Of a stretch of DNA of 64,000 nt, positions 41,574 to 50,338 are shown piece by piece. Every line of letters begins with the position of its first letter. Positions within the stretch are counted from its first letter, which is position 1. The stretch comes from Alphaproteobacteria bacterium (GTDB taxonomy: Bacteria; Pseudomonadota; Alphaproteobacteria; Ferrovibrionales; Ferrovibrionaceae): NCBI GenBank assembly GCA_017307375.1, contig JAFKFH010000004.1, forward strand, positions 434,001 to 498,000. The letters run 5' to 3'. The notes under the pieces were generated by a model. That model was not told the origin of the DNA. It saw only the letters and a list, made by a program, of their open reading frames with translations, and searched no databases. The position numbers and the translations under genes were made by a program.

Positions 41574-42320
41574 ATGGCATACACGCTCGAAAACAAGGTG
41601 GCGGTCGTCGTCGGGGGCTCGGGTGGCATCGGTGCGGCCACCGCCCTTGCCCTGGCCGGGGCCGGCGCCCGTGTGGTCGTGACCTGGCGCGCCGATCGCG
41701 CCGGCGCCGAGGCGCTGGCTGCCCGGCTGCCGGGGGTGGGGCATCTCGCCCTGCAAGCCGACGTGGCGGACAGTACGACCCTGAACGTGCTGGCCGGCAC
41801 GGTCGCCGAACGCTGCGGCCGTGCCGACATGCTGGTCAATGCCGCGGGGTTCACCGCCGCGGTGCCGGCCCACGATCTCGACGCGCTCGACGACGACCTG
41901 ATCGACCGGTTGTTCCAGGTCAACTGGCGCGGCTGCTTTGCAACCATCCGCGCGTTCCGCCCCTTGCTGGCGGCCAGCGGCGACGGGTTGATCGTCAACA
42001 TCTCGTCGATCGCCGGCATGACGGGTGCAGGCTCCAACCTCGCCTATGCCGCCGCCAAGGCCGGTATCGATGCGCTGACCAAGGGGCTGGCCCGCGCCCT
42101 GGCGCCGGCAATCCGGGTCGTTGCCGTCTCGCCCGGCATGGTCGATACGGCCTTCGTGCCCGGGCGCGATGCCGCCGCCAATGCCAAGGCCGCCCAGACC
42201 ATCCCGCTGCGCCGCGTTGCCGACCCGGCGGACGTCGCCGACGCGGTGCTCGCCTGCGCCACCTTGCTGCGCTACTCGACCGGCACGATCGTCGTCTCCG
42301 ACGGCGGCCGGTCGCTCTAG
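41574..42320 (+). CDS. SDR-family oxidoreductase
   Basis: The 248-residue product has a cofactor motif GGSGGIG at residues 14-20, VNAAG, and the catalytic Ser145, Tyr158 and Lys162 (YAAAK). Its ATG follows the dioxygenase stop by one base. It probably reduces or oxidises an intermediate of the same pathway. Arg in the second strand (VTWRADRAG) suggests NADP(H). Confidence 0.85.
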   Translation: MAYTLENKVAVVVGGSGGIGAATALALAGAGARVVVTWRADRAGAEALAARLPGVGHLALQADVADSTTLNVLAGTVAERCGRADMLVNAAGFTAAVPAHDLDALDDDLIDRLFQVNWRGCFATIRAFRPLLAASGDGLIVNISSIAGMTGAGSNLAYAAAKAGIDALTKGLARALAPAIRVVAVSPGMVDTAFVPGRDAAANAKAAQTIPLRRVADPADVADAVLACATLLRYSTGTIVVSDGGRSL

Positions 42321-42329
42321 GGGACATTC

Positions 42330-43217
42330 ATGCACGACCGCGTCGTCATCACCTGCGCCGTCACCGGGAACCTGACCACCCGCGACCAGCATCCCGACCT
42401 GCCGGTGACGCCGGAAGAAATCGCCGACGCCTCGCTTGCCGCGGCCGAGGCAGGGGCGGCCGTCGTGCATATCCATGTCCGCGATCCCGCGACCGGCAGG
42501 CCGTCGATGGCGCTGGAATACTACCGGGACGTCGTCGAACGCATCCGCGCGCGCAATACCCAGCTGATCCTGAACCTGACCACCGGACCCGGCGGGCGCT
42601 TCGTGCCGTCGGACGCGGATCCGAAGATCGCGGGGCCGGGCACGACCCTGACGCAGCCGGAGATTCGCGTCGCCCATATTCCAGTGCTCAAGCCCGATAT
42701 CTGCACCCTCGATCTCAACACGATGAATTCCGGGCAGGAGGTCGTGATCAACACGCCCAAGACCGTCCGGCGCATGGCGGCAGTCATCCGCGAGGCCGGT
42801 GTGTTGCCCGAAATCGAACTGTTCGATTCCGGCGACATCGCCTTTGCCCGCGATCTGCTGGCCGACGGCACGCTGGCCGGACCGATGCTGTGCTCGATCG
42901 TGATGGGCGTGCGCTACGGCTTTCAGCCCGGGCCGGAAACCGTGCTCTACGCGCGCGGCCAGTTGCCTCCGGGCGCTGTCTGGACGGCCTTCGGCACCGG
43001 GCGTTCGGCGTTCCCGATGGTCGGGCAGTCCTATCTGGCCGGCGGCCATGTCCGCATCGGGCTCGAGGACGCCGTGTTCATCGAGCGCGGCGTGCTGGCG
43101 CCGTCGAATGCCGCGATGGTCGAGAAGGCGCGGGCGATCGTCCAGGCGTTGGGGGCCGAGATCGCCAGTCCGCGCGCCGCCCGCGATCTGCTCGGCCTGC
43201 CGACCCGCCTGGCCTGA
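42330..43217 (+). CDS. BKACE enzyme (beta-keto acid cleavage, DUF849)
   Basis: The 295-residue product is a TIM barrel of the 3-keto-5-aminohexanoate cleavage family. The zinc site begins with His47 and His49 (VVHIHVRDPATGRPSM); LILNLTTGPGG and ELFDSGDI are further signatures. These enzymes react a beta-keto acid with acetyl-CoA to give acetoacetate and a new acyl-CoA; substrates vary widely. Here the substrate is presumably made by the neighbouring oxidoreductases. Confidence 0.85.
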   Translation: MHDRVVITCAVTGNLTTRDQHPDLPVTPEEIADASLAAAEAGAAVVHIHVRDPATGRPSMALEYYRDVVERIRARNTQLILNLTTGPGGRFVPSDADPKIAGPGTTLTQPEIRVAHIPVLKPDICTLDLNTMNSGQEVVINTPKTVRRMAAVIREAGVLPEIELFDSGDIAFARDLLADGTLAGPMLCSIVMGVRYGFQPGPETVLYARGQLPPGAVWTAFGTGRSAFPMVGQSYLAGGHVRIGLEDAVFIERGVLAPSNAAMVEKARAIVQALGAEIASPRAARDLLGLPTRLA

Positions 43218-43251
43218 ACATGCCCGTCATTTGCAGCAGGAAGCAGTTTCC

Positions 43252-44289
43252 ATGACCCTCATGGTCGATCCCACGCCGGCCGTCGCAACGGGCGGCGGCG
43301 CCGTCGCCCGCCGCCTGCGGCTGATGGCCAAGGCGCCCGATCTCGCCTCGCTGGCCTTCGCCACCGAGACGGCGCCGCTGCGGCGCGAACGCGCCGATCA
43401 GGTTCTGGTCGACATTCACGCCGCCGGCGTCAATCCGTCGGACGTCAAGGCGGCGTTGGGCCAGATGCCTTATGCCGTGTGGCCGCGCACGCCGGGTCGC
43501 GATTTCGCCGGCGTGGTGGTCGAAGGGCCGTCGGCCCTGGTCGGCCAGGAGGTCTGGGGTTCGGGCGGCGAACTCGGCATCCGCCGCGACGGCACCCATG
43601 CCAGCCATATCGTGCTCGAGGCGGCTTCGGTGCGCCCGAAACCCGCAGCGCTCAGCATGGCCGAGGCGGCAGGCATCGGCGTCCCCTTCGTCACGGCGAT
43701 CGACGGCTACCGCCGTGCCGGCACGCCCGGACCGGGCGACACGGTGCTGATCTGCGGCCTGAACGGCAAGGTCGGGCAGGCGGCCGCGCAGCTGGCAAGC
43801 CTGCGCGGCGCCCGTGTCATCGGCGTCGTTCGCCGGGACGAGCCCTATGTCGGCCACGCTTCGGGACCAGTCGAGGTGATCGATGCGTCCGGCGGCGACG
43901 CGGCCGCGCGCATCCGCGACCTCACCGGCGGGCGTGGTGTCGATCTCGTCTTCAACACCGTCGGCAGCCCGTATTTCGAACTGGCACATCGGTCGCTGGC
44001 GCTGCAAGGCCGGCAGATCATCATCGCCACCATCGAAAAGATCGTACCCTTCAACCTGTTCGAATTCTTTCGCGGACGACATTCCTATGTCGGCGTCGAT
44101 ACGCTGGCTCTCGATTCGCCGGTCTGCGCCGAGCTCCTGGAGACGCTCCGAGCCGATTTCGACGCCGGCCTTTTGCGGCCGTTCGCCGTGGAACAGGGAT
44201 TGCATGGATTCGACGACGCGGCGAAGGCCTATCAGGCCGTGCTCGGCTCAACCCGGCCGCGGGTCGTGCTGGTGCCGCCGGAACGCTGA
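43252..44289 (+). CDS. MDR-family quinone oxidoreductase-like protein
   Basis: The 345-residue product is a zinc-independent medium-chain reductase. The N-terminal GroES-like part contains HAAGVNPSDVKAALG and PGRDFAGVV; the Rossmann part contains VLICGLNGKVGQAAAQLA. No zinc-binding Cys/His set is present. It probably reduces an enone or quinone with NADPH. The ATG at 43252 follows AGGAAG. Confidence 0.82.
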   Translation: MTLMVDPTPAVATGGGAVARRLRLMAKAPDLASLAFATETAPLRRERADQVLVDIHAAGVNPSDVKAALGQMPYAVWPRTPGRDFAGVVVEGPSALVGQEVWGSGGELGIRRDGTHASHIVLEAASVRPKPAALSMAEAAGIGVPFVTAIDGYRRAGTPGPGDTVLICGLNGKVGQAAAQLASLRGARVIGVVRRDEPYVGHASGPVEVIDASGGDAAARIRDLTGGRGVDLVFNTVGSPYFELAHRSLALQGRQIIIATIEKIVPFNLFEFFRGRHSYVGVDTLALDSPVCAELLETLRADFDAGLLRPFAVEQGLHGFDDAAKAYQAVLGSTRPRVVLVPPER

Positions 44290-44302
44290 ACGGGAGAAAT
44301 CG

Positions 44303-44647
44303 ATGCACGTCACCCGCCGCGATGAAGCGCCGCGCTACGAGGCGCCCGGCCACGACCGCATGACGATGTGTCGCCTGCAGGGGCGTGAGGCCGGGCCGAG
44401 TTCGGCCATGTGGCTCGGCCTGTCGGTGATCGAACCCGGCGGTGGAACCACACTCGACGCCTCGGCGCAGGAAAAGATGTACGTGGTGCTGGAGGGCGAG
44501 GTGACGATGATGTCGGAGACTGGCGAGGCGTTGCTGCGCCCGCTCGATTCCTGCCGCTTCGCACCCGGCGAGGGCCGCCGCCTGCTCAACCGCTCCACCC
44601 GTCCGGCGACCGTGCTGCTGGCCATGTCGCTGGCGGCAATACGATGA
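44303..44647 (+). CDS. Cupin-domain protein
   Basis: The 114-residue product is one cupin barrel: LSVIEPGGGTTLDASAQEKM and YVVLEGEVTMMSETGE, then RFAPGEGRRLLNRS. The usual His pair of the metal site is replaced (TTLDASAQEK), so metal binding is doubtful and it may be a non-catalytic sensor or binding protein. The sequence is distinct from the cupin on the other side of the LacI gene. GGGAG precedes the ATG. Confidence 0.75.
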   Translation: MHVTRRDEAPRYEAPGHDRMTMCRLQGREAGPSSAMWLGLSVIEPGGGTTLDASAQEKMYVVLEGEVTMMSETGEALLRPLDSCRFAPGEGRRLLNRSTRPATVLLAMSLAAIR

Positions 44648-44677
44648 CCTGCCCATTGGTTTGGCCTTCATTGCAAA

Positions 44678-44693
44678 TTGCAAACGATTGCAA
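44678..44693. promoter_or_regulatory. LacI operator upstream of ABC importer
   Basis: TTGCAAACGATTGCAA is a near-perfect LacI-type palindrome with central CG, preceded by a further TTGCAAA half-site. It shares 12 consecutive bases with the operator at 40588 and 12 with the inverted one at 40656. It lies 113 bases upstream of the solute-binding-protein gene, so the transporter and amidohydrolases are probably in the same regulon. Confidence 0.75.
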
Positions 44694-44805
44694 TGCTGCA
44701 TCCCTATTCGCGCCCGAAGAATAAGCGGCAAAGCCGCATTTCCAGGCTTCACCGGATCCGCGCCGGCACGACCCCGGCCCGGATCGACCAGACAGGAGAT
44801 GACAG

Positions 44806-45873
44806 ATGACCAGAGTGTCCCGCCGCCGCATGCTGGCCGCTGCCGGCGCAGGCATTGCCGCCGCCGCGACCTTTCCCAGCCCGCGCCTGTGGGCGCAAGG
44901 CAACTTCATGGCACCGGCCAAGCTGCGCGCGGGGCTGACGCCCTATATCTCGTCCGGCCCGGCGATGATCGCCGAGGCGAAGGGCTACTTCGCCAAGATG
45001 AACCTGACGGTCGAGACCACCAGCTATGTCGACGGCAGCCTGTCGATGCCCTCGCTGGCGGCCGGCGAACTCGACATCGCCGGAGCGACGATCTCGGCCG
45101 GGCTGTTCAACCTGGTTGCCAAGGGCACCGGCATCAAGCTGTTCATGGAACGCGGGCGCGAGGCGCCGGGCTGGGGATCGAACGCGATCCTGGTATCGAA
45201 TGCGCTCTACGAGAAGGGCTTCACCAATCTGGCCGGGTACAAATTCGCCAAGGGCCAGAAGATCGGCATCTCGTCGCGCGGTTCGGTCGCTCATTACCTG
45301 CACACCATCGCGCTGCAGAAGGCTGGACTGACCGTCGACGACGTCGACTGGCAGTGGGGGATGGAGCCGCGGGTCAGCCTGCCGCTGATGAAGCAGAATT
45401 CGATCGGCATCATCAACCTGCCGCTGCCCGGCGCTTACGCGGCGGAAAAGCAGGGCATCGGCCGGGTCGTCACCTGGTCGGACGAGATCGATCCGAACTT
45501 CGTCCTGGCCTGTTCGGCGGCGTCGGCCAAGCTGCTGACCGAGCGCAACGATGCCGTCGTCCGCTTCGTCATGGCGATCATGCAGGCCAACAAGGACTAC
45601 ATGGACTGCGCCAAGAACGGCGATCCGGAAATCCTCAAGATCATGGCCGAGGGGACCAAGCTGCCGATCGCGGTGATCGACGAGACCCGGCCGCGCTGGA
45701 CCTTCATGGTGCCCGACGGCCAGCCCAACATCCCGTCGATCATGGCCCAGCAGAAATACTGGCACGAGAAGACCGACCTGCTGGTCAAGCCGGTGACCGA
45801 GCCGCAGCTGTTCGATCTCAAGGCGATCGCCGAGGCCCGCAAGCGCCTCGACGACAAGAACCCGTTCATTTGA
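44806..45873 (+). CDS. ABC importer solute-binding protein (NMT1/THI5-like)
   Basis: The 355-residue product has a twin-arginine signal peptide (SRRRMLAAAGAGIAAAATF, cut after LWAQG). The mature part matches NMT1/SsuA-type binding proteins: LTPYISSGPAMIAEAKGYFA, then GELDIAGATIS. Such proteins bind sulfonates, pyrimidine precursors or aromatic acids. Together with the next two genes it makes a complete importer. Confidence 0.85.
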   Translation: MTRVSRRRMLAAAGAGIAAAATFPSPRLWAQGNFMAPAKLRAGLTPYISSGPAMIAEAKGYFAKMNLTVETTSYVDGSLSMPSLAAGELDIAGATISAGLFNLVAKGTGIKLFMERGREAPGWGSNAILVSNALYEKGFTNLAGYKFAKGQKIGISSRGSVAHYLHTIALQKAGLTVDDVDWQWGMEPRVSLPLMKQNSIGIINLPLPGAYAAEKQGIGRVVTWSDEIDPNFVLACSAASAKLLTERNDAVVRFVMAIMQANKDYMDCAKNGDPEILKIMAEGTKLPIAVIDETRPRWTFMVPDGQPNIPSIMAQQKYWHEKTDLLVKPVTEPQLFDLKAIAEARKRLDDKNPFI

Positions 45874-45878
45874 GCACG

Positions 45879-46691
45879 ATGGCGACCATGCAATTCGAAC
45901 AGATCGCCGTCGACCGGGTCTCGCATCGCTGGCTGTCGAAGACGCGCAAGCCGACCACGGCGCTGGCCCAGACGACCTGCGACTTCGCCGCCGGCAAGAT
46001 CACTGCGCTGGTCGGCCCCTCCGGTTGCGGCAAGTCGACGCTGCTGCTGATCCTGCGCGGCCTGCTGCAACCGTCGTCGGGCGAGGTTAGGTTCATGTAC
46101 GGCGACGGTTCTGGCAGGCTGCAGCCCGGGCCGAAGCCTGGGATGGCGACGGTCTGGCAGTCGTTCAACCTGCTGCCCTGGCGCACGGTGCTCGACAACG
46201 TCGCCTTCGGGCTGGAACTGGCCGGGGTCGCGAAGGACGAGCGCTACGCCCGCGCCGAGGAGGCGATCCGTTCGGTCGAGCTGGGCGGTTTCGAGCGGCA
46301 TTTCCCCGCGCAGCTGTCGGGTGGCATGCGCCAGCGTGTCGGCCTTGCCCGCGGCCTCGTGATGATGCCGGACATCCTGTTCCTCGATGAACCGTTCGGG
46401 GCGCTCGACGCCCAGACGCGCCTCTACCTCCAGGAGCAGCTGGCCGCGGTGGTCGAGCGGTCGGGCAAGACCGTCATCCTCGTCACCCATTCGATCGAAG
46501 AGGCGATCTTCCTGTCCGACACGGTGCTGGTGATGACCGCGCGGCCGGGCCGGGTCGCCGCCCGGCTCGACATCGATCTGCCGCGCCCGCGCGGCTTCGA
46601 CATGCAGAACGACCCGCGTTTCGGCGAACTGTTCAACGAGATCTACGGCCTGCTGCGCGACGAGGTCCGCAAATCGATGCTGTCGGCCTGA
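45879..46691 (+). CDS. ABC importer ATP-binding protein (SsuB/TauB type)
   Basis: The 270-residue product has Walker A GPSGCGKST, the Q-loop VWQSFNLLPWRT, signature LSGGMRQRVGLARG and Walker B ILFLDEPFGALD, followed by VTHSIEEAIFLSD. It energises import with the neighbouring permease. The ATG at 45879 is 5 bases after the previous stop; MATMQFEQ is the natural N-terminus. Confidence 0.9.
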   Translation: MATMQFEQIAVDRVSHRWLSKTRKPTTALAQTTCDFAAGKITALVGPSGCGKSTLLLILRGLLQPSSGEVRFMYGDGSGRLQPGPKPGMATVWQSFNLLPWRTVLDNVAFGLELAGVAKDERYARAEEAIRSVELGGFERHFPAQLSGGMRQRVGLARGLVMMPDILFLDEPFGALDAQTRLYLQEQLAAVVERSGKTVILVTHSIEEAIFLSDTVLVMTARPGRVAARLDIDLPRPRGFDMQNDPRFGELFNEIYGLLRDEVRKSMLSA

Positions 46692-46700
46692 GGGGCGAAA

Positions 46701-47519
46701 ATGAGCGAGCACTCCATCACGGCGGCCGAGGCCGCCAAGACCGACGATGCCCACGACGACGAGCGGTTGCGCGACGACACCTGGTGGTACGGGCCGGTGG
46801 CGATGGTCGCCTTCCTGCTGTTCTGGGAGGCGGCCGTCTATTTCGCCGACATTCCCGAACTCTACCTGCCGCGGCCGTCGGTCATCGCGATCACGCTGTA
46901 CGACCTGTTCGTCCACAAGAACCTGGCCTACGACCTGATGCTGACGCTCTATCGCATCTTCGGCGGCTTCTTCCTCGCGGCGTTGGTCGGAATCGCCCTT
47001 GGCATCGCCATGGGGACCTCGAAGCGCATCCATGCGATCTGCGACATCTTCGTCGCCGCGATCTATCCGGTGCCCAAGATCTCGCTGGTGCCGCTGCTGG
47101 TCATCTGGCTCGGCTCGGGCAATATCTTCCAGATCGTCCTCTCGGCGCTCGGCTGCGTGTTTCCGATCCTGGTCAACACCATCATCGGCGTCAGGCAATG
47201 CGACGAAGGGCTGATCCTCGCCGCGCGTGACCTCGGCGCGACCCGCTCGCAGATCCAGCGCAAGGTCGTGCTGCCGGCGGCGGTGCCGGCCATCTTCGGC
47301 GGCCTGCGCCTGGCACTCGGCATCTCGATCATCCTGATCGTGGCCGCCGAGATGCAGACGGCGAAATACGGCCTGGGCGCCCGGCTGCAGCTGGCCGGCC
47401 AGATCCTCGAGACCGGCCAGGTCTTCGCCATCCTGCTGCTGCTCGCCATCCTCGGCATCCTGTTGACCAAGGGCCAGAACCAGCTCGACCGGCTGGTCAG
47501 CCGCTGGCGCACCACCTGA
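46701..47519 (+). CDS. ABC importer permease (SsuC/TauC type)
   Basis: The 272-residue product has six predicted membrane helices and the EAA-type loop (ILAARDLGATRSQIQRKVVL, then PAAVPAIFGGLR). It starts 9 bases after the ATPase stop. It is the single permease of the importer and would work as a homodimer. Confidence 0.9.
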   Translation: MSEHSITAAEAAKTDDAHDDERLRDDTWWYGPVAMVAFLLFWEAAVYFADIPELYLPRPSVIAITLYDLFVHKNLAYDLMLTLYRIFGGFFLAALVGIALGIAMGTSKRIHAICDIFVAAIYPVPKISLVPLLVIWLGSGNIFQIVLSALGCVFPILVNTIIGVRQCDEGLILAARDLGATRSQIQRKVVLPAAVPAIFGGLRLALGISIILIVAAEMQTAKYGLGARLQLAGQILETGQVFAILLLLAILGILLTKGQNQLDRLVSRWRTT

Positions 47520-47540
47520 TAGAAGAACCCGGAGGCAGAC

Positions 47541-48914
47541 ATGACCCGCGTATTGATCAAGGCCGGCTGGGCCGTCACGATGGACGAGAAGATCGGCGAT
47601 GTGAGGAACGCCGAGATCCTGGTCGAGGGCGAGAAGATCCTGGCCGTCGGCCATGATCTGAACGCCACGGCGGACGAGGTGGTGGACGCCTCCGAGATGA
47701 TCGTGATGCCCGGCCTGGTGAACGCCCATATCCACGTCTGGCAATGCGGGCTGCGCGGCATCGGCTCGGAATGGATGGGACCGGACTACCACACGCACAT
47801 CCATGGCAACATCGCGACCTTCTACCGGCCCGAGGACAACTACCTCGGCAACCTCATCGGCTCGCTGACCCAGATCGACGGCGGCGTCACCACCGTGCTC
47901 GACTGGAGCCACAACCTCACCTCGCTGGAGCAGGCCGAGCGGTCGATCGACGCGCTGGAGGAAACCGGCATCCGTGCCGTCTTCGCCCATGGCACCGCCA
48001 AGCCGCCGACGGCGCCGGGCGGGGTGCCCTACACCCACATTCCGCATCCGCGCGATCGCATCGAGGCGCTGCGCCGCGGCCGCCTGGCGTCCGACGATGC
48101 CCGCGTCACCCTGGCAATGGCGATCCTGGGGCCGCATTATTCGATCTACGACGTCTGCCAGCAGGACATCCGGCTGGCCCGCGAGCTCGGTTTGCTGTCG
48201 ACCTCGCATGCCACCCGCAAGCCGGCCGACTGCATTACCGCCGAAGGCTATCTGCGCCTGGCGGCCGAAGGGCTGCTGGGGCCGGACCACAATATCGTCC
48301 ATGCCAACTACATCTCCGACGAGGAGCTCCGGGCGATCGTCGATTCCGGCGCCTCGATCTCGGCCACCGTGCTGACCGAGCTGCACGGGATGACCTCGGA
48401 CCCTTTGACCCTGCGGGTCCGCGCGCTGGGCGCCGTGCCTTCGATCGGTATCGACGTCGAACCGATCGTCACCGGCGAATTCATCCGCGAGATGCAGGCA
48501 GCTCTCGTCCACGCCCGCCTCGCACTGCATCGGGACAATTTCCTCGCCGGCAACCCGCCCTACAAGACCATGCCGATCCGCTCGCGCGAGGCGCTGGCCT
48601 GGGCGACGATCGGCGGTGCCCGGGCGATGCGGCTGGAAGATCGCATCGGGTCGCTGGTGCCGGGCAAGCAGGCCGACATCGTCATGCTGCGCGCGACCGA
48701 CCTGAACCTGTTCCCGGTGCACGATCCCGTCTTTTCGATCACCGAGCAGGCCCATGCCGGCAATGTCGACAGCGTCATGATCGCAGGGGTCTTCCGCAAG
48801 CGCGATGGCCGGCTTCTGTTCCCGCGGGATGTCCTGCGCCGGCGTCAGGGCGAACTGGCCCAGTCGGTGGCCCGCATCCTGCGCGACGCGAAGTTCGAGC
48901 TGCAGGTGGCATGA
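47541..48914 (+). CDS. Amidohydrolase-superfamily enzyme, copy 1
   Basis: The 457-residue product belongs to the cytosine deaminase/ATZ-TRZ group. Metal ligands are visible as His-x-His in VNAHIHVWQCGLRG, then STSHATRKPAD, IVHANY and the Asp of GIDVEP. The beta-sandwich ends (MTRVLIKAGWAVTMDEKI at the start, PGKQADIVMLRATDLN near the end) are complete. It would remove an amino, halo or similar group from a heterocycle brought in by the adjacent importer. GGAGGC precedes the ATG. Confidence 0.85.
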   Translation: MTRVLIKAGWAVTMDEKIGDVRNAEILVEGEKILAVGHDLNATADEVVDASEMIVMPGLVNAHIHVWQCGLRGIGSEWMGPDYHTHIHGNIATFYRPEDNYLGNLIGSLTQIDGGVTTVLDWSHNLTSLEQAERSIDALEETGIRAVFAHGTAKPPTAPGGVPYTHIPHPRDRIEALRRGRLASDDARVTLAMAILGPHYSIYDVCQQDIRLARELGLLSTSHATRKPADCITAEGYLRLAAEGLLGPDHNIVHANYISDEELRAIVDSGASISATVLTELHGMTSDPLTLRVRALGAVPSIGIDVEPIVTGEFIREMQAALVHARLALHRDNFLAGNPPYKTMPIRSREALAWATIGGARAMRLEDRIGSLVPGKQADIVMLRATDLNLFPVHDPVFSITEQAHAGNVDSVMIAGVFRKRDGRLLFPRDVLRRRQGELAQSVARILRDAKFELQVA

Positions 48915-50296
48915 CCATGAGCAGGACCCTGATCAAGTGCGGCTGGCTGATCACGATGGACGATCAGCTCGGCGACCACCTGCGGGATGCCGAGATCCTG
49001 GTCGACGGCGACCGCATCGCCGCGGTCGGCCACGCGCTCGGCGCCACCGCCGACGAGACGATCGATGCCTCCGACATGATCGTGATGCCGGGCCTGGTCA
49101 ATGCCCATATGCACACCTGGCAGGCGGGCTTGCGCGGCATCGGCTCGGAATGGATCTACAACGACTATTTCAAGTACGTCCATGCCAACATGGCGACGCT
49201 GTACGGACCAGAGGACAACTACCTCGGCAATATCGTCGGTGCGCTGAACCAGATCGACAACGGCGTGACCACGCTGTTCGACTACTGCCACAACATCACC
49301 TCGCTGGAGCAGGCCGAGCGCTCGATCGATGCGCTGGAGGAGAGTGGCATCCGCGCCCTGTTCGGCCTGGGGGCCGGCAAGATGCGGCCGGAAATCGAGG
49401 CGGTGACGCCGTTCGAGCAGCGGTCGCATCCGCGCGAGCGGATCGAGCATCTGCGCAAGGGGCGGCTGGCGTCCGACGACCGGCTGGTGACGATGGCGCT
49501 GGCGGCGGCGGGGCCGCACTGGGCAAGCTACGAGGCGTCGCTGGCCAATTTCCGGCTCGCACGCGAATTCGGGCTGATCTCGTCGTCGCATGCGACCAAG
49601 CGGCCCGCTGACGCGATTGCGCCGGACGGCTACTGGCAACTTGGCCGGGAAGGGTTGCTGGGGCCCTGGCATTCGATCGTCCATGGCAACTATCTCGGTG
49701 ACGACGAACTCAAGATGATGGTCGATCATGGCGTCGCCATCATCGCGACCGTGCAGACCGAATTCCGCGGCTACGGGGCCGACCCGCTGGTTGCCCGCAC
49801 CCGCGCCCTCGGCGGGCTGCCTGCGCTCGGTGTCGACGTCGAACCGAAAGTCTCGGGCGAGATGTTCCGGGAGATGCAGGCGGCGTTGATCAACGTGCTG
49901 TCGATCGCGGTGCGCGACAATCGTCTTGCCGGGCGTCCGCCGCTCGACATGCCGCCGGTCCGTACGCGCGAGGTGCTGGCCTGGGCGACGCTGGGCGGCG
50001 CCCGGGCGATGGGGCTGGAGGATCGGGTCGGGTCGCTCACGCCCGGCAAGCAGGCCGATATCGTCATGCTCCGCGCCGACGACCTCAACCTGTTCCCCGT
50101 GCACGACCCGGTCTTCAGCGTGGTCGAGATGGCCAATGGCGGCAATGTCGACACGGTGATGATCGCCGGCCGCCTTGCCAAGCGGGCAGGGCAGCTCACC
50201 TATCCGCGCGCGCTGCTGCAGCAGAAGATGACCGCGCTGCGCGAATCAGTCGATCGCCTGATGGTCGAGGGCAAGTATCCGCGGCGTGCGGCGTGA
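48911..50296 (+). CDS. Amidohydrolase-superfamily enzyme, copy 2
   Basis: The 461-residue product is a close relative of the preceding gene; both share long blocks (NLTSLEQAERSIDALEE against NITSLEQAERSIDALEE; PGLVNAHxHxWQxGLRGIGS). Metal ligands are again complete: NAHMHTW, SSHATKRPAD, VHGNY, GVDVEP. The active-site region differs (IYNDYFKYVHAN instead of MGPDYHTHIHGN), so it may act on a different intermediate. It starts at an ATGA overlapping the copy 1 stop; ATG 48917 is an alternative. Confidence 0.85.
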   Translation: MTMSRTLIKCGWLITMDDQLGDHLRDAEILVDGDRIAAVGHALGATADETIDASDMIVMPGLVNAHMHTWQAGLRGIGSEWIYNDYFKYVHANMATLYGPEDNYLGNIVGALNQIDNGVTTLFDYCHNITSLEQAERSIDALEESGIRALFGLGAGKMRPEIEAVTPFEQRSHPRERIEHLRKGRLASDDRLVTMALAAAGPHWASYEASLANFRLAREFGLISSSHATKRPADAIAPDGYWQLGREGLLGPWHSIVHGNYLGDDELKMMVDHGVAIIATVQTEFRGYGADPLVARTRALGGLPALGVDVEPKVSGEMFREMQAALINVLSIAVRDNRLAGRPPLDMPPVRTREVLAWATLGGARAMGLEDRVGSLTPGKQADIVMLRADDLNLFPVHDPVFSVVEMANGGNVDTVMIAGRLAKRAGQLTYPRALLQQKMTALRESVDRLMVEGKYPRRAA

Positions 50297-50338
50297 CCGA
50301 GCGGTCGGCCTGACGATCGCTCGATCGCGAGTGCGCGC

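Noticed and set aside
44661-46691. Single protein fusing a binding protein and an ABC ATPase
   Set aside because: The upstream part of this frame is out of frame with the real solute-binding protein; the ATPase starts at 45879 in its own right.
45597-48755. Minus-strand ORF of over 1000 codons
   Set aside because: It runs antisense across the ABC importer and an amidohydrolase with no domain; long antisense frames are expected in high-GC codon usage. The same applies to 5328-7895 and 7759-10206 on the minus strand.
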